Source: Planctomycetota bacterium
GTDB taxonomy: Bacteria; Planctomycetota; Planctomycetia; Gemmatales; Gemmataceae
Assembly: GCA_016191165.1 (NCBI GenBank)
Contig: JACPPF010000159.1
Span: 1 to 53,811, forward strand
Reading direction: 5' to 3'
DNA length: 53,811 bases
In this document: in pieces, positions 8,541 through 16,937 of the stretch
How positions within the stretch are numbered: position 1 is the stretch's first letter
Layout: the number at the start of each line of letters is the position of its first letter
The notes under the pieces: model-generated
What the model was told of the DNA's origin: nothing
Databases searched by the model: none
What the model saw: only the letters and a program-made list of their open reading frames with translations
Translations under genes and position numbers: made by a program

Positions 8541-9067
8541 GCACGACGAATGTAACCGACCTTTGGCCCGATGATATTCACGCGGATGTACTTAGTCCGG
8601 CCATGGTGTTGCACGCACAGGTCGAGGCTCTGGCCAAGAAATCCGGTGGAATCTTGCGGGTCGACGTGCGCACCGACATGAACCAAGAGAAAATCGAACT
8701 GTCCCTTGATCTGATTGCGCCCGCCGTGAATGATTACCGGATAACCCTGCTAAAGGTTTGGCACGATCCCGACATGGTTTATCCCGCAACCGTCAAGTCA
8801 AGAGGCCTACTTCCGGCGCAAGCGAGGCGCGAAGAGATGCCGCAAATACCGCTAATGGCTTACCCGCCTCACGAGTCCAGCATGCCGGACGAGCGAACCG
8901 CAGAAACGCAGGAAGAATTCATCAAAGTAATCAGCGATATCCTTCGCTCCGGTTGGGTGCGGTCACTGATTCAATCGTTGATTGCTAGAAGCAACGAGGC
9001 TCTCGCCGAGAAATCCAAAGCACGGACAGGCAATGGGGCGCATCCGCCCGATAAATCGCACAATTGA
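8537..9067 (+). CDS. Unknown protein coupled to the EEP gene
   Basis: The protein is 176 aa, and its ATG overlaps the EEP stop (ATGA). I do not recognise a family. The N-terminal half looks like a compact alpha/beta segment (ILRVDVRTDMNQEKIELSLD, then DYRITLLKVWHD). The C-terminal third has an amphipathic helix (FIKVISDILRSGWVRSLIQSL) and a charged tail. There are no membrane segments or Cys motifs. Strict coupling suggests it works with the EEP enzyme, for example as a specificity, inhibitor or partner subunit; that role is inference. Confidence 0.6.
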   Translation: MSTTNVTDLWPDDIHADVLSPAMVLHAQVEALAKKSGGILRVDVRTDMNQEKIELSLDLIAPAVNDYRITLLKVWHDPDMVYPATVKSRGLLPAQARREEMPQIPLMAYPPHESSMPDERTAETQEEFIKVISDILRSGWVRSLIQSLIARSNEALAEKSKARTGNGAHPPDKSHN

Positions 9068-9087
9068 TCTGCAGGGACCATATTCCC

Positions 9088-10002
9088 ATGTCCACATCCA
9101 CGGAAGCAGTCTGGACCCTCGGCAGCCTTCTTGACTGGACCGCCAAGCATCTTGCGCAGAAGCAGATCGACACTGCCCGCCTCGATGCGGAAGTCCTGCT
9201 CGCGCACGTCGTCGGCTGCAAACGCATTGATCTTTACGGCACTCGTTATGCCGAGGTCGCTCCAGGTGAAGTCAAGCAACAATACCGCGAATTGATCCGC
9301 AAACGTCTGGAAGGCTGTCCCGTCGCGTATCTGGTTGGCCGTAAGGAGTTTTACGGACTGGAGTTCAAGGTCACGCCCGCCGTGCTGATTCCGCGACCCG
9401 ATAGCGAGCACGTCGTCATCGAATGCTTGACGCTTGCCAAAGCTTTCACCCCTCGCCCCTTCGCGGGAGAGGGGTTGGGGGTGCGGGGGCCGCGCATCCT
9501 TGACATCGGCGTCGGTTCGGGCAACCTGGCGATCACGCTTGCCAAACATCATCCAACGGCGGACGTGACCGCCATCGACCAAAGCGCCGATGCGCTGAAA
9601 ATCGCGCAGGAAAACGCGGCCAAGCACGGCGTCGCCGGGCGCATACGTTTTCTGGAGGGCGACCTCTTTTCGCCGCTCGCCGCGGACGAGAAGTTCGACT
9701 TTATTGTCAGTAATCCTCCCTATATCGCGGACGAGGATATTCCGAAGCTACCCGTCGGCGTGCGCGCATTTGAACCGCTCGCGGCCTTGCAGGGCGGCCC
9801 GGGTGGTTTCGTGGTGTTCGACCGCCTGATCACGGAGGCTCGCTCGCGGCTAACGCCGGGCGGTTATTTGATCATTGAAATCGGTTCGCCCCAGGAAAAA
9901 CCGGCGCGGGAGAAACTGGCGGCCATTGCGGAGTTTGAACTGGCGCCGACGATTTACGATTCCTCCGGGCATCCGCGGGTGTTGCGCGTGAAACGCCAAT
10001 AG
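9088..10002 (+). CDS. prmC: Release-factor glutamine methyltransferase
   Basis: The enzyme is 304 aa. It N5-methylates the Gln of the GGQ motif in RF1/RF2 using S-adenosylmethionine. The N-terminal helical domain includes ARLDAEVLLAHVVG and AYLVGRKEFYGLEF. Then come the SAM motif ILDIGVGSGNLAITLA and the catalytic VSNPPYIADEDI (NPPY). I chose the ATG at 9088, which follows AGGGA. Between the two domains there are about 18 extra residues (AFTPRPFAGEGLGVRGP) encoded by a palindromic repeat of the family also found at 15541. The catalytic motifs on both sides are intact, so the insert is probably tolerated in the inter-domain linker. Confidence 0.93.
   Translation: MSTSTEAVWTLGSLLDWTAKHLAQKQIDTARLDAEVLLAHVVGCKRIDLYGTRYAEVAPGEVKQQYRELIRKRLEGCPVAYLVGRKEFYGLEFKVTPAVLIPRPDSEHVVIECLTLAKAFTPRPFAGEGLGVRGPRILDIGVGSGNLAITLAKHHPTADVTAIDQSADALKIAQENAAKHGVAGRIRFLEGDLFSPLAADEKFDFIVSNPPYIADEDIPKLPVGVRAFEPLAALQGGPGGFVVFDRLITEARSRLTPGGYLIIEIGSPQEKPAREKLAAIAEFELAPTIYDSSGHPRVLRVKRQ
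9447..9491. repeat. Palindromic repeat inside prmC (in frame)
   Basis: Read on the minus strand this stretch is GCACCCCCAACCCCTCTCCC, then GCGAAGGGGCGAGGGG. It is the same element as at 15541 but in the opposite orientation. Its reading frame is open and it adds a Gly/Arg/Pro-rich linker to PrmC. Confidence 0.6.
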
Positions 10003-10363
10003 CCGCTTGCGGCCTGGCGCCCGCAGTGGGATAATAGGCCTGTCAACCGATTACTCACGGCGATTCCAATGACATTAGCCATAGCTGAAGATTGCATCAC
10101 CTTTGAAGACCTCTGTTCCCTCCGTGGCGGCGTCAAAACCAGGCCGAGGTGGTGGTACAGTTTGTCGTAGGTCAGGCTTTCCAGCCTGACATTTCGCGGC
10201 TGTTGTCAGGCAAGAATGCCTGACCTACTTCAGACTGTACCATTACCGAGCCGGGAAAAACCTTGACAAACGCCTGGTTCTTTGCCACGATAACCTCGTA
10301 TATTCCCACCGTGATCCGTCTCGTTTCGTGCGTATTTCCAGCTGATTCTTCGAGGACCTCGCG
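10003..10363. other. Intergenic stretch between prmC and the PSD1 gene
   Basis: It holds a short open fragment (ATG at 10070, 34 codons, starting MTLAIAEDC) that stops inside the palindrome at 10154-10241. It may be the start of a lost gene. A TTGACA lies at 10263-10268, with AT-rich sequence (GATAACC, then TATATT) downstream that could form the promoter of the next gene, although the spacing is not ideal. No other gene is seen. Confidence 0.4.
10154..10241. repeat. 88-bp palindrome with GGTACAG ends and GTAGGTCAGGC arms
   Basis: The left arm (GGTACAGTTTGTCGTAGGTC and AGGC) matches the inverse of the right arm at about 20 of 24 positions. The inner GTAGGTCAGGCTTTCCAGCC motif recurs at 17586 (inside a gene) and 30985, and in weaker form at 35845. 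Confidence 0.65.
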
Positions 10364-12844
10364 ATGTATCGCGTTGCATTTTCCGCCCTGTTCGCTTTTG
10401 CCGGTGCGCTTTCGGCGCAGGAATCCAAAACCACACCCAAGAACGCAGCGATTCCTCGGGCTGAAGCCCCCAGGGCGACCCTTCAGACGCTGACGGTCTA
10501 TCCGCCCAACATCGACCTCGCCGGCCCGCGCGACGAGCAGCGCATCGGCGTCGTTGGCCATTTCGCGGATGGCCGCACCTGGGAACTGACGCGCTCGGCG
10601 AAATACTCGGTCGGCAATCCCAAGATTGCCGAGGTCGATGCGAATGGCATCGTGCGTCCCGTGGGCAATGGGCAAACGACGATCACCATCAACACGAATG
10701 GCAAGAGCCAGTCGATTCCAGTCAAGGTGACCAAGGCGACCGCCGACATTCCCGTCAGCTTCAGCCGCGAGATTTCGCCGATCTTGACGCGAGCCGGCTG
10801 CAACCAGGGCGCGTGCCACGGCTCGCAGCATGGGCGCGGCGGGTTCAAACTCAGCCTGCTCGGTTTCGATCCGGTGTTCGATCATCCGCAGATCGTGCAA
10901 AGCGCCGAGGGACGTCGCGTCGTACTGAGCGATCCGGAACGTAGCATCTTCATCATGAAACCCGCTCTCCTGATGGAACACGGCGGCGGCGAGAAGATCA
11001 AGGTCAATAGCCGGGAATATACCTACTTCAAACGCTGGCTCGAGGACGGCGCACCGGAGCCGAGCCGCAAGGATCCCGAAGTCGCATCGATCGAGGTTTG
11101 GCCGCCGCATCGCATCCTGGTTCCAGGAGAGGAACAACAAATCCTGGTCAAGGCGACGTGGAAAGACGGCAAGGTCGAGGACGTGACCGCGACTGCCCAG
11201 TTCAACTCGCTCAACGACGGCGTCGCTGTGGTGTCGCAGGGCGGGCTGGTCACCGCCAAGGGGCGCGGCGAGACGCACATCATGGTCCGATTCATGGGGC
11301 AGGCGACCGTGGCCCAGATCACACTGCCTTATTCCAAATTCGAGAATTTTCCGAAGCTTGCCAGCAACAACTTCATCGACGACAAGTTGATAGCCAAGTG
11401 GAAAGACCTTGGCCTGACACCGTCGCCGCTGGCCGCTGACGATGAGTTTTTCCGCCGCATCCACCTTGACGCCATTGGCACGCTGCCGACGCCTGCCGCG
11501 ATCAAGGCGTTCCTGGCTGACAAGTCGCTGGACAGGCGGGCCAAGGCGATTGACAAGGTGCTCGATCGGCCCGAATTCGTTGATTTCTGGGCGCTCAAGT
11601 GGGGTGATCTTCTGCGTATCAATCGCAACTCGCTCAACGAGCGCGGCATGTGGAGCTTCCACAACTGGGTCCGCGCCAACCTGCGCGATAACAAGCCGAT
11701 CGATGAAATGGTCCGCGACATCGTCACCGCCGAGGGGAGCACCTACACCGAAGGCCCCGCGAACTTCTTCATGACCGCCAACAACGCCGCCGACTGGGCC
11801 GAAACCACGTCCCAGCTTTTCCTGGGCGTGCGCATCGGCTGTGCCAAGTGCCATCATCACCCGTTCGAGAAGTGGAGCCAGGACGACTACTATAGCATGG
11901 CCGCCTTCTTCGTTCGTCTCGGAACGAAAGCCAGCCAGGAGTTCGGCATCTTCGGACGGGAGCGCGTGGTGTACCTGAAATCCGTGGGCGAGCAATCGCA
12001 TCCGCGCCGCGGCGGCCTCGTCAAGCCTCGGCCTCTCGATGGCGAAGAGATGAACGACCCGATTGACCGCCGCGTGAAGCTTGCGGAATGGCTGACGGCG
12101 CCGAAGAACCCGTTCTTCGCGAAGAACATCGTCAACCGCTTCTGGGGTTACACAATGGGCCGCGGCCTGGTCGAACCGCTCGACGACATGCGCGCGACGA
12201 ACCCGGCGAGCAATCCGGAACTGCTCGACGCGCTGGCGGCTGACTTCGTCAAGAGCAAGTACAGCCTCAAGCATTTGCTGCGCACGATCATGAATTCGCG
12301 CGCCTATCAACTCAGCTCGATCAAGATCCCGAGCAACGAGGCCGACGCGCAAAACATTCACTACACGCGCTTCACCGTCCGACGCCTCACCGCGGAGCAG
12401 ATGGCCGACGCTTTGGATTATGCAACCGGCACGCGCGAGAAATACGCCGGGTTGCCGCTGGGCACCCGCGCGATCCAGTTGCCCGATTCGGCGGTGAAAT
12501 CGTACCTGCTCGACGTGTTCGGCCGGCCCGCGCGGCAGATCACCTGCGAATGCGAACGCACCACCCAGCCCAACATCGCCCAGGCCATGCACCTGCTCAA
12601 CGGTGATGTGCTCAACAAGAAAATCGCCAATCCCACGGGCCGGATTGAGGCCGCGCTCAAGGCCAAGAGAACCAACGAGCAGATCATCGAGGAGCTTTAC
12701 CTTGTGACGCTGTCGCGCATGCCGAACCAGGACGAGATCGACCGCGCCCAGCGTTTTATTCGCGAGGCACCAACGCCGCGCGAGGGGTTGCAGGATGTCC
12801 TGTGGGCGCTGGTGAACTCGCGGGAGTATTTGTTCAATCATTGA
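10364..12844 (+). CDS. Exported Ig-like / DUF1549 (PSCyt2) / DUF1553 (PSD1) protein
   Basis: The protein is 826 aa with a signal peptide at 1-18. An Ig-like (BIG2-type) domain covers about 40-125. A cytochrome-like segment contains C146-x4-C151-H152. A second BIG2-like domain covers about 240-322, then DUF1549 (about 335-510) with C493AKC496-H497, a possible haem c site, and DUF1553 (about 570-820) with VNRFWGYTMGRGLVEPLDD and NSRAYQLSS. This architecture is a hallmark of planctomycetes and their relatives. The biochemical role is unsettled; such genes sit with sulfatases and polysaccharide-degrading genes. It heads a run of four exported proteins on the same strand. Confidence 0.85.
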   Translation: MYRVAFSALFAFAGALSAQESKTTPKNAAIPRAEAPRATLQTLTVYPPNIDLAGPRDEQRIGVVGHFADGRTWELTRSAKYSVGNPKIAEVDANGIVRPVGNGQTTITINTNGKSQSIPVKVTKATADIPVSFSREISPILTRAGCNQGACHGSQHGRGGFKLSLLGFDPVFDHPQIVQSAEGRRVVLSDPERSIFIMKPALLMEHGGGEKIKVNSREYTYFKRWLEDGAPEPSRKDPEVASIEVWPPHRILVPGEEQQILVKATWKDGKVEDVTATAQFNSLNDGVAVVSQGGLVTAKGRGETHIMVRFMGQATVAQITLPYSKFENFPKLASNNFIDDKLIAKWKDLGLTPSPLAADDEFFRRIHLDAIGTLPTPAAIKAFLADKSLDRRAKAIDKVLDRPEFVDFWALKWGDLLRINRNSLNERGMWSFHNWVRANLRDNKPIDEMVRDIVTAEGSTYTEGPANFFMTANNAADWAETTSQLFLGVRIGCAKCHHHPFEKWSQDDYYSMAAFFVRLGTKASQEFGIFGRERVVYLKSVGEQSHPRRGGLVKPRPLDGEEMNDPIDRRVKLAEWLTAPKNPFFAKNIVNRFWGYTMGRGLVEPLDDMRATNPASNPELLDALAADFVKSKYSLKHLLRTIMNSRAYQLSSIKIPSNEADAQNIHYTRFTVRRLTAEQMADALDYATGTREKYAGLPLGTRAIQLPDSAVKSYLLDVFGRPARQITCECERTTQPNIAQAMHLLNGDVLNKKIANPTGRIEAALKAKRTNEQIIEELYLVTLSRMPNQDEIDRAQRFIREAPTPREGLQDVLWALVNSREYLFNH

Positions 12845-12848
12845 TCCC

Positions 12849-12922
12849 GTTTAGCCGCTCGCCTGTGGCGAGCGCGGGTTGCATGGGATCGTCCCGCGCT
12901 CGCCAAAGACGAGCGGCTAAAC
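12849..12922. repeat. Palindromic element, GTTTAGCCGCTCGCC family, copy 1
   Basis: Arms of about 30 bases beginning GTTTAGCCGCTCGCC and ending GAGCGGCTAAAC are inverted copies around a short centre. The right end is 15 bases before the start of the cytochrome/WD40 gene. A second copy lies just after that gene. Confidence 0.75.
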
Positions 12923-12937
12923 GCAGGTGGAATCATC

Positions 12938-14551
12938 ATGCGGCATATTTTGGCGATCATGCCATTGTTGGCGATTCCGATTCCGGTTTTCGCCCAACCC
13001 GCCGACCTCACCTACTGGCAAGACATCCGCCCCGTCCTGCGCAAGCACTGCATTGTCTGCCATAGCACGCGCAAGCTGCGCGAGGTCGAGGTCTCCGGCG
13101 GACTGGCCCTTGACACGTTCGCGGCCGTCATGAAAGGCTCCAAGCATTCCGTCCTGACGCCAGGAAAAAGCGGCAAGAGCTTGCTGCACGAATTGCTGAT
13201 AACGACTGACGTCAAACGCCGGATGCCTCTTGAGAGCGATCCGCTTTCCAAGGAGAAGATCGCCCTGGTGAAGCGCTGGATCGATTCGGGCGCCAAGGAA
13301 GGCACGCCGCCTAAAGAGGTCGTGACGCTGCCGACCAGGAAGGCCATCACGCGCAAACTCGACGTGGTCCTTCCGACGACGGCCATCGTACCCGCGGGAT
13401 TCGCGGGGACCAAGGCCGCGGGCAAGCTCGATCTCGCACTCAAGGTCGGTCCGCTGGCTCCCGTGACGGCGGTTGCGTTCAGCCCCGACAATCGACTTCT
13501 GGCAGCGGGCAGCTATGGTCAGGTCGTGGTCTGGGACCTTTTGAAGGCCCAGCCCGCGAAACTTCTTACCAACGTGCTCGGCGCCGTCAATGACCTTCGC
13601 TTCAGCCCCAAGGGCGACATCCTCGCCGTCGCCGGCGGGCAGCCCAGCGCCAAGGGGGATTTGCGTTTCTACGCGACCGCGGACTGGAGGCTGCTGGGCG
13701 TTCTGCGTGGCCACGATGACGTCGTCTTCTCGGTCGCGTTCAGTCCGGACGGCAAGGAACTGGCCTCGGCAAGCTTCGATCAATCCGTGCGCCTCTGGAA
13801 CGTGCAAACCCTTGCCGTGTTCCACGAATATCGCAACCATTCCGATTTCGTCTATGCCGTCGCGTTCAGCCCCGATGGTAAGAAACTCGTCTCGGCCAGC
13901 AAGGATCGCACGGTCCAGTTTTTCGACAAGCAGACACGCAAAACGATTTTCACCTTTAGCGGCCTGAATGAAGACGTGATGGCGGTCGCCTTTCACCCCG
14001 ACGGCAAGTCGGTCATCTCCTCCGGCTTTGAGGCAGGCATCTACTGGTGGAACACCCAGACCGGCGAAAGGATCAAGACTCAGGGCGGGCACGGCGGCGC
14101 CACGCATGAACTGGCCTTCTCCAAGGACGGCAAACGCATCGTCTCCGCCGGCGCTGATCGCACCGTGCGAAGCTGGGACGGGACCACCGGCGCCCTCGTC
14201 AAGTCCTTCCCGGTCGGCTCCGTTGCCTATTCGGTCGCCATTAGCCCCAGCAAGACGCTGATCGCCTCTGGCAGTTTCGACGGCCTGGTCCGCCTCTGGG
14301 ACGAGGCGAGCGGCCGGCATCTCGCGACCCTGCTCGCCATCGCCGCGGAAGGCGACCAGCCCGACTGGCTTGCCTTGACGCCCCAAGGTTACACCGTCGG
14401 CAGCGACAAGATGACGACGCTCGGTCGCTGGCGCGTCGGGGCGAGGGAAGCGCAAGCGGCGGCGTTGTGGTCGACCGTGAGGCAACCGCCTATTGTGGCG
14501 CGGGCGTTCGCCGGCGATGCGATCCCGCCGGTCAAATTTGGGCAAAAATAG
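12938..14551 (+). CDS. Exported cytochrome-c (PSCyt1-like) / WD40 propeller protein
   Basis: The protein is 537 aa. A signal peptide ends at VFAQ. A PSCyt1-like cytochrome domain holds the haem c site C38-IV-C41-H42, followed by SGGLALDT and [11 protein letters not shown]. From about residue 165, seven or so WD40 repeats follow, with blade ends such as VVVWDL, VRLWNV, VQFFDK, VRSWDG and VRLWDE. It would form a periplasmic propeller joined to a haem domain, probably for electron transfer or protein docking. It is bracketed by two copies of one palindromic element (12849 and 14551), and the right copy starts in the stop codon. Confidence 0.85.
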   Translation: MRHILAIMPLLAIPIPVFAQPADLTYWQDIRPVLRKHCIVCHSTRKLREVEVSGGLALDTFAAVMKGSKHSVLTPGKSGKSLLHELLITTDVKRRMPLESDPLSKEKIALVKRWIDSGAKEGTPPKEVVTLPTRKAITRKLDVVLPTTAIVPAGFAGTKAAGKLDLALKVGPLAPVTAVAFSPDNRLLAAGSYGQVVVWDLLKAQPAKLLTNVLGAVNDLRFSPKGDILAVAGGQPSAKGDLRFYATADWRLLGVLRGHDDVVFSVAFSPDGKELASASFDQSVRLWNVQTLAVFHEYRNHSDFVYAVAFSPDGKKLVSASKDRTVQFFDKQTRKTIFTFSGLNEDVMAVAFHPDGKSVISSGFEAGIYWWNTQTGERIKTQGGHGGATHELAFSKDGKRIVSAGADRTVRSWDGTTGALVKSFPVGSVAYSVAISPSKTLIASGSFDGLVRLWDEASGRHLATLLAIAAEGDQPDWLALTPQGYTVGSDKMTTLGRWRVGAREAQAAALWSTVRQPPIVARAFAGDAIPPVKFGQK

Positions 14552-14622
14552 TTTAGCCGCTCGCCTTTGGCGAGCGCTCTGATCCGCGCCGATCCTCGCT
14601 CGCCAAAGGCGAGCGGCTAAAC
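14551..14622. repeat. Palindromic element, GTTTAGCCGCTCGCC family, copy 2
   Basis: It has the same ends as the copy at 12849 (GTTTAGCCGCTCGCC ... GGCGAGCGGCTAAAC), with near-perfect arms. It begins at the last base of the TAG stop of the preceding gene, so it could act as the 3' hairpin of that transcript. Confidence 0.75.
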
Positions 14623-14648
14623 CTGGCATTAACATCGCGACAAACACC

Positions 14649-16811
14649 ATGAATCGAAACATTCTTTCCATCGTCATGGCCGTAATCTTGGCAAGCGCCG
14701 CATCGGCCCAGACCTCCTTCCCGATGATCACCCACGCCTACCCCGTCGCCGTACAGCGCGGCACGACCGTGACGGTCGATGTCGTCGGCCGCATGAACTT
14801 CGCCGGCGCCTACAAGGCACTCTTCGAGGGCAAGGGCGTCACCGCCGAGGCGACCAGTCCGCCCGCGACCGGGGCAACGATCACGAGCGTCAAGATGAAG
14901 GTCGCCGTCGCCAAGGACGCGCCGCTGGGCGTGCGCGAGTTTCGCATTGCGACTTCGCTGGGACTGTCGTCGGTCGGGCAACTGGTCATCGTCGATGATC
15001 CGGTCGTCCTCGAAAAACCCAACAACAACACGGTGCCGCAGGCGCAGACCATCAAGCTACCGTGCGTCCTGGCCGGGAAGCTTGAAGTTGTCGAGGATGT
15101 CGATTACTTCAAGTTCGACGCGAAAGCCGGCGAGGTCGTGACGTTTGAAATGTACTGCGCCCGCATCCAGGACAAGATTCACGATCTGCAAAAACACGCC
15201 AAGCCCATGCTGACGCTGCTCGACAGCGAGGGACGCGAGCTGGCCGCGAATGACCACTTCTTTTTCGCGGATCCGCTGCTCTCCTTCAAGATTGCCAAAG
15301 CGGGGACCTACCACCTGCAAGTACGTGAATCGACCTACGACGGCGATCCGCGCTGGGTCTACGCCATCGTGGCGACCAATCGGCCCTACGCCTCGCACGT
15401 TTTTCCGATGGCGGGCAACCCGGGCGCGACGATCGACGTTGAGCCGATCGGCTCCGCGCGGTTCGTCAGGCCGAAGGTGTCCTTGAAAATACCCGAAACG
15501 CTTGGCGTTCAACAGGTGCGGCTGGACATGGGAGGCTCGGCCCTCACCCCCAACCCCTCTCCCAAAGGGAGAGGGGAGAATGGGGCCAACCCCTCTCCCA
15601 AAGGGAGAGGGGAGAATGGGGCCTACCCCTCTCCCAAAGGGAGAGGGGAGCAAACCAATCCCGCGACGTTTATCGTTAGCAAATTGCCGCAATACATCGA
15701 GCAGGAGCCGAATGATGAACCCGCGAAGGCCAATCGCATCACGCTTCCCGCGGGCATCAATGGCCGCATCGGCAAGAAGCGCGACATCGATCACTACGCC
15801 TTCGAGGCCAAGAAGGGCAGGGCGGTCCGCTTCGAGCTGAAGGCGCGCCGGTTCGGCACGCTGCTCAACTCGTCGCTGCACGGGATCCTGGAAATCATGA
15901 ACGCCAAGGGGAACGTCATCGCCGCCAACGACACCACGCACGGACAGGAGGCGGCGCTCGTGTTCACCCCGGCGGTGGACGGCGACTACGTGCTGCGGGT
16001 GCGCGATCTCAACAGCAAGGGGTCGGAGTCGTCGGTCTACTACGTCGAGGCCGACTGGGCCACGCCCGACTTCACGATCCGCTGCGATCCCGACAAGACG
16101 ATGATCGGACCAGGCTCGAGCACGTCGTGGTACGTTCACGTCATCAGGCAACACGGCTTTACGGGCGCGATCGAGGTGATGGTGAAAGGACTGCCCAAGG
16201 AAATCACCGCCTGCAAGCTGACCATTCCGCCGAGCATGACCCAGGGCGTGATCGTCCTGACCGCGGCCGCCAACGCGGGCCTCACCGCGGCGCCGGTGGA
16301 AGTGATCGGCACGGCCAAGGTCAAATCGGCGGACGGCAAGGAAGAGACGCTGGTCCGCGGCGTCGCGTCCAATCAGGAAATCTACCTGCCCGGCGGCGGG
16401 CGCGGGCGCTTCGACGTCAACATGCAAACCGTTGCCGTCACCACGCCGTCGGACATCCTCAAGGTCGACGTCAGCACGACCAACATCACGCTCAAGCCAG
16501 GCGAGGAGATCAAGATCGAGGTCACCCTCACGCGCCGCGGCGATTACGACAAGGGCGTGTTTTTGGACGTGATGCTGCGCCATCTCGGCTCGATCATCGG
16601 CAATCCGCTGCCGCCCGGGGTGACGATTGTCGCGGGCAAGAGCAAGACGCTTTTGGGCAATGGCAGCAAGGGCTACATCACCCTCAAGGCCGACGCCAAG
16701 GCCGCCCCCATCGAGAACGTGCCGATCAGTGTCATCGCCAACGTGTCGATCAACTTTGTCGTGAAGGTTCACTATTCGAGCGTGCCGATTTTGATCACGA
16801 TCCGGAAATGA
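14649..16811 (+). CDS. Exported pre-peptidase C-terminal (PPC) domain protein
   Basis: The protein is 720 aa with a signal peptide ending near ASAQ. After an Ig-like N-terminal region, two PPC-type beta-sandwich domains are suggested: the first around VVEDVDYFKFDAKAGEVVTF to YHLQVRESTYDGD, the second around IGKKRDIDHYAFEAKKGRAV to GDYVLRVRDL. C-terminal Ig-like repeats follow. No catalytic domain is seen, so it is probably a binding or scaffold protein of the cell envelope. Between the two PPC domains lies a translated repeat insertion of about 37 residues (three NPSPKGRGE units, 15541-15651) that breaks the otherwise normal sequence. It is in line with the two genes before it. Confidence 0.75.
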   Translation: MNRNILSIVMAVILASAASAQTSFPMITHAYPVAVQRGTTVTVDVVGRMNFAGAYKALFEGKGVTAEATSPPATGATITSVKMKVAVAKDAPLGVREFRIATSLGLSSVGQLVIVDDPVVLEKPNNNTVPQAQTIKLPCVLAGKLEVVEDVDYFKFDAKAGEVVTFEMYCARIQDKIHDLQKHAKPMLTLLDSEGRELAANDHFFFADPLLSFKIAKAGTYHLQVRESTYDGDPRWVYAIVATNRPYASHVFPMAGNPGATIDVEPIGSARFVRPKVSLKIPETLGVQQVRLDMGGSALTPNPSPKGRGENGANPSPKGRGENGAYPSPKGRGEQTNPATFIVSKLPQYIEQEPNDEPAKANRITLPAGINGRIGKKRDIDHYAFEAKKGRAVRFELKARRFGTLLNSSLHGILEIMNAKGNVIAANDTTHGQEAALVFTPAVDGDYVLRVRDLNSKGSESSVYYVEADWATPDFTIRCDPDKTMIGPGSSTSWYVHVIRQHGFTGAIEVMVKGLPKEITACKLTIPPSMTQGVIVLTAAANAGLTAAPVEVIGTAKVKSADGKEETLVRGVASNQEIYLPGGGRGRFDVNMQTVAVTTPSDILKVDVSTTNITLKPGEEIKIEVTLTRRGDYDKGVFLDVMLRHLGSIIGNPLPPGVTIVAGKSKTLLGNGSKGYITLKADAKAAPIENVPISVIANVSINFVVKVHYSSVPILITIRK
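15541..15651. repeat. Three tandem 36-bp units inside the PPC gene
   Basis: Units start at 15552, 15588 and 15624 (the last is partial). Each contains the palindrome CCCCTCTCCCAAAGGGAGAG and encodes NPSPKGRGENGA or a near copy. The unit length is a multiple of three, so the frame is kept. The same element, reversed, sits in prmC at 9447. Confidence 0.85.
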
Positions 16812-16937
16812 CAAACCATTCTTTGCAACGCTACGTGAACGCTAAGCCGCAAGCGGCAAACGAGGCTTGCAATGTTCACCTGACCTGTGATAATGAAGGC
16901 CACAGCGGGTTTCGCCAAAGCAAAATCGGAGGCCGGC

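Noticed and set aside
10172-12841. 889-codon open frame on the minus strand opposite the PSD1 gene
   Set aside because: It is a shadow of the plus-strand gene caused by high GC at third positions. It shows no family motifs, while the plus frame has signal peptide, DUF1549 and DUF1553 blocks.
15552-15651. 36-bp direct repeats considered as a CRISPR array
   Set aside because: The units are contiguous without spacers, lie inside an open reading frame and keep its frame, and no cas gene is present.
15057-16814. 585-codon minus-strand frame opposite the PPC-domain gene
   Set aside because: Arg/Asp/His-rich antisense composition with no recognisable domain. The plus strand has a signal peptide and PPC motifs.
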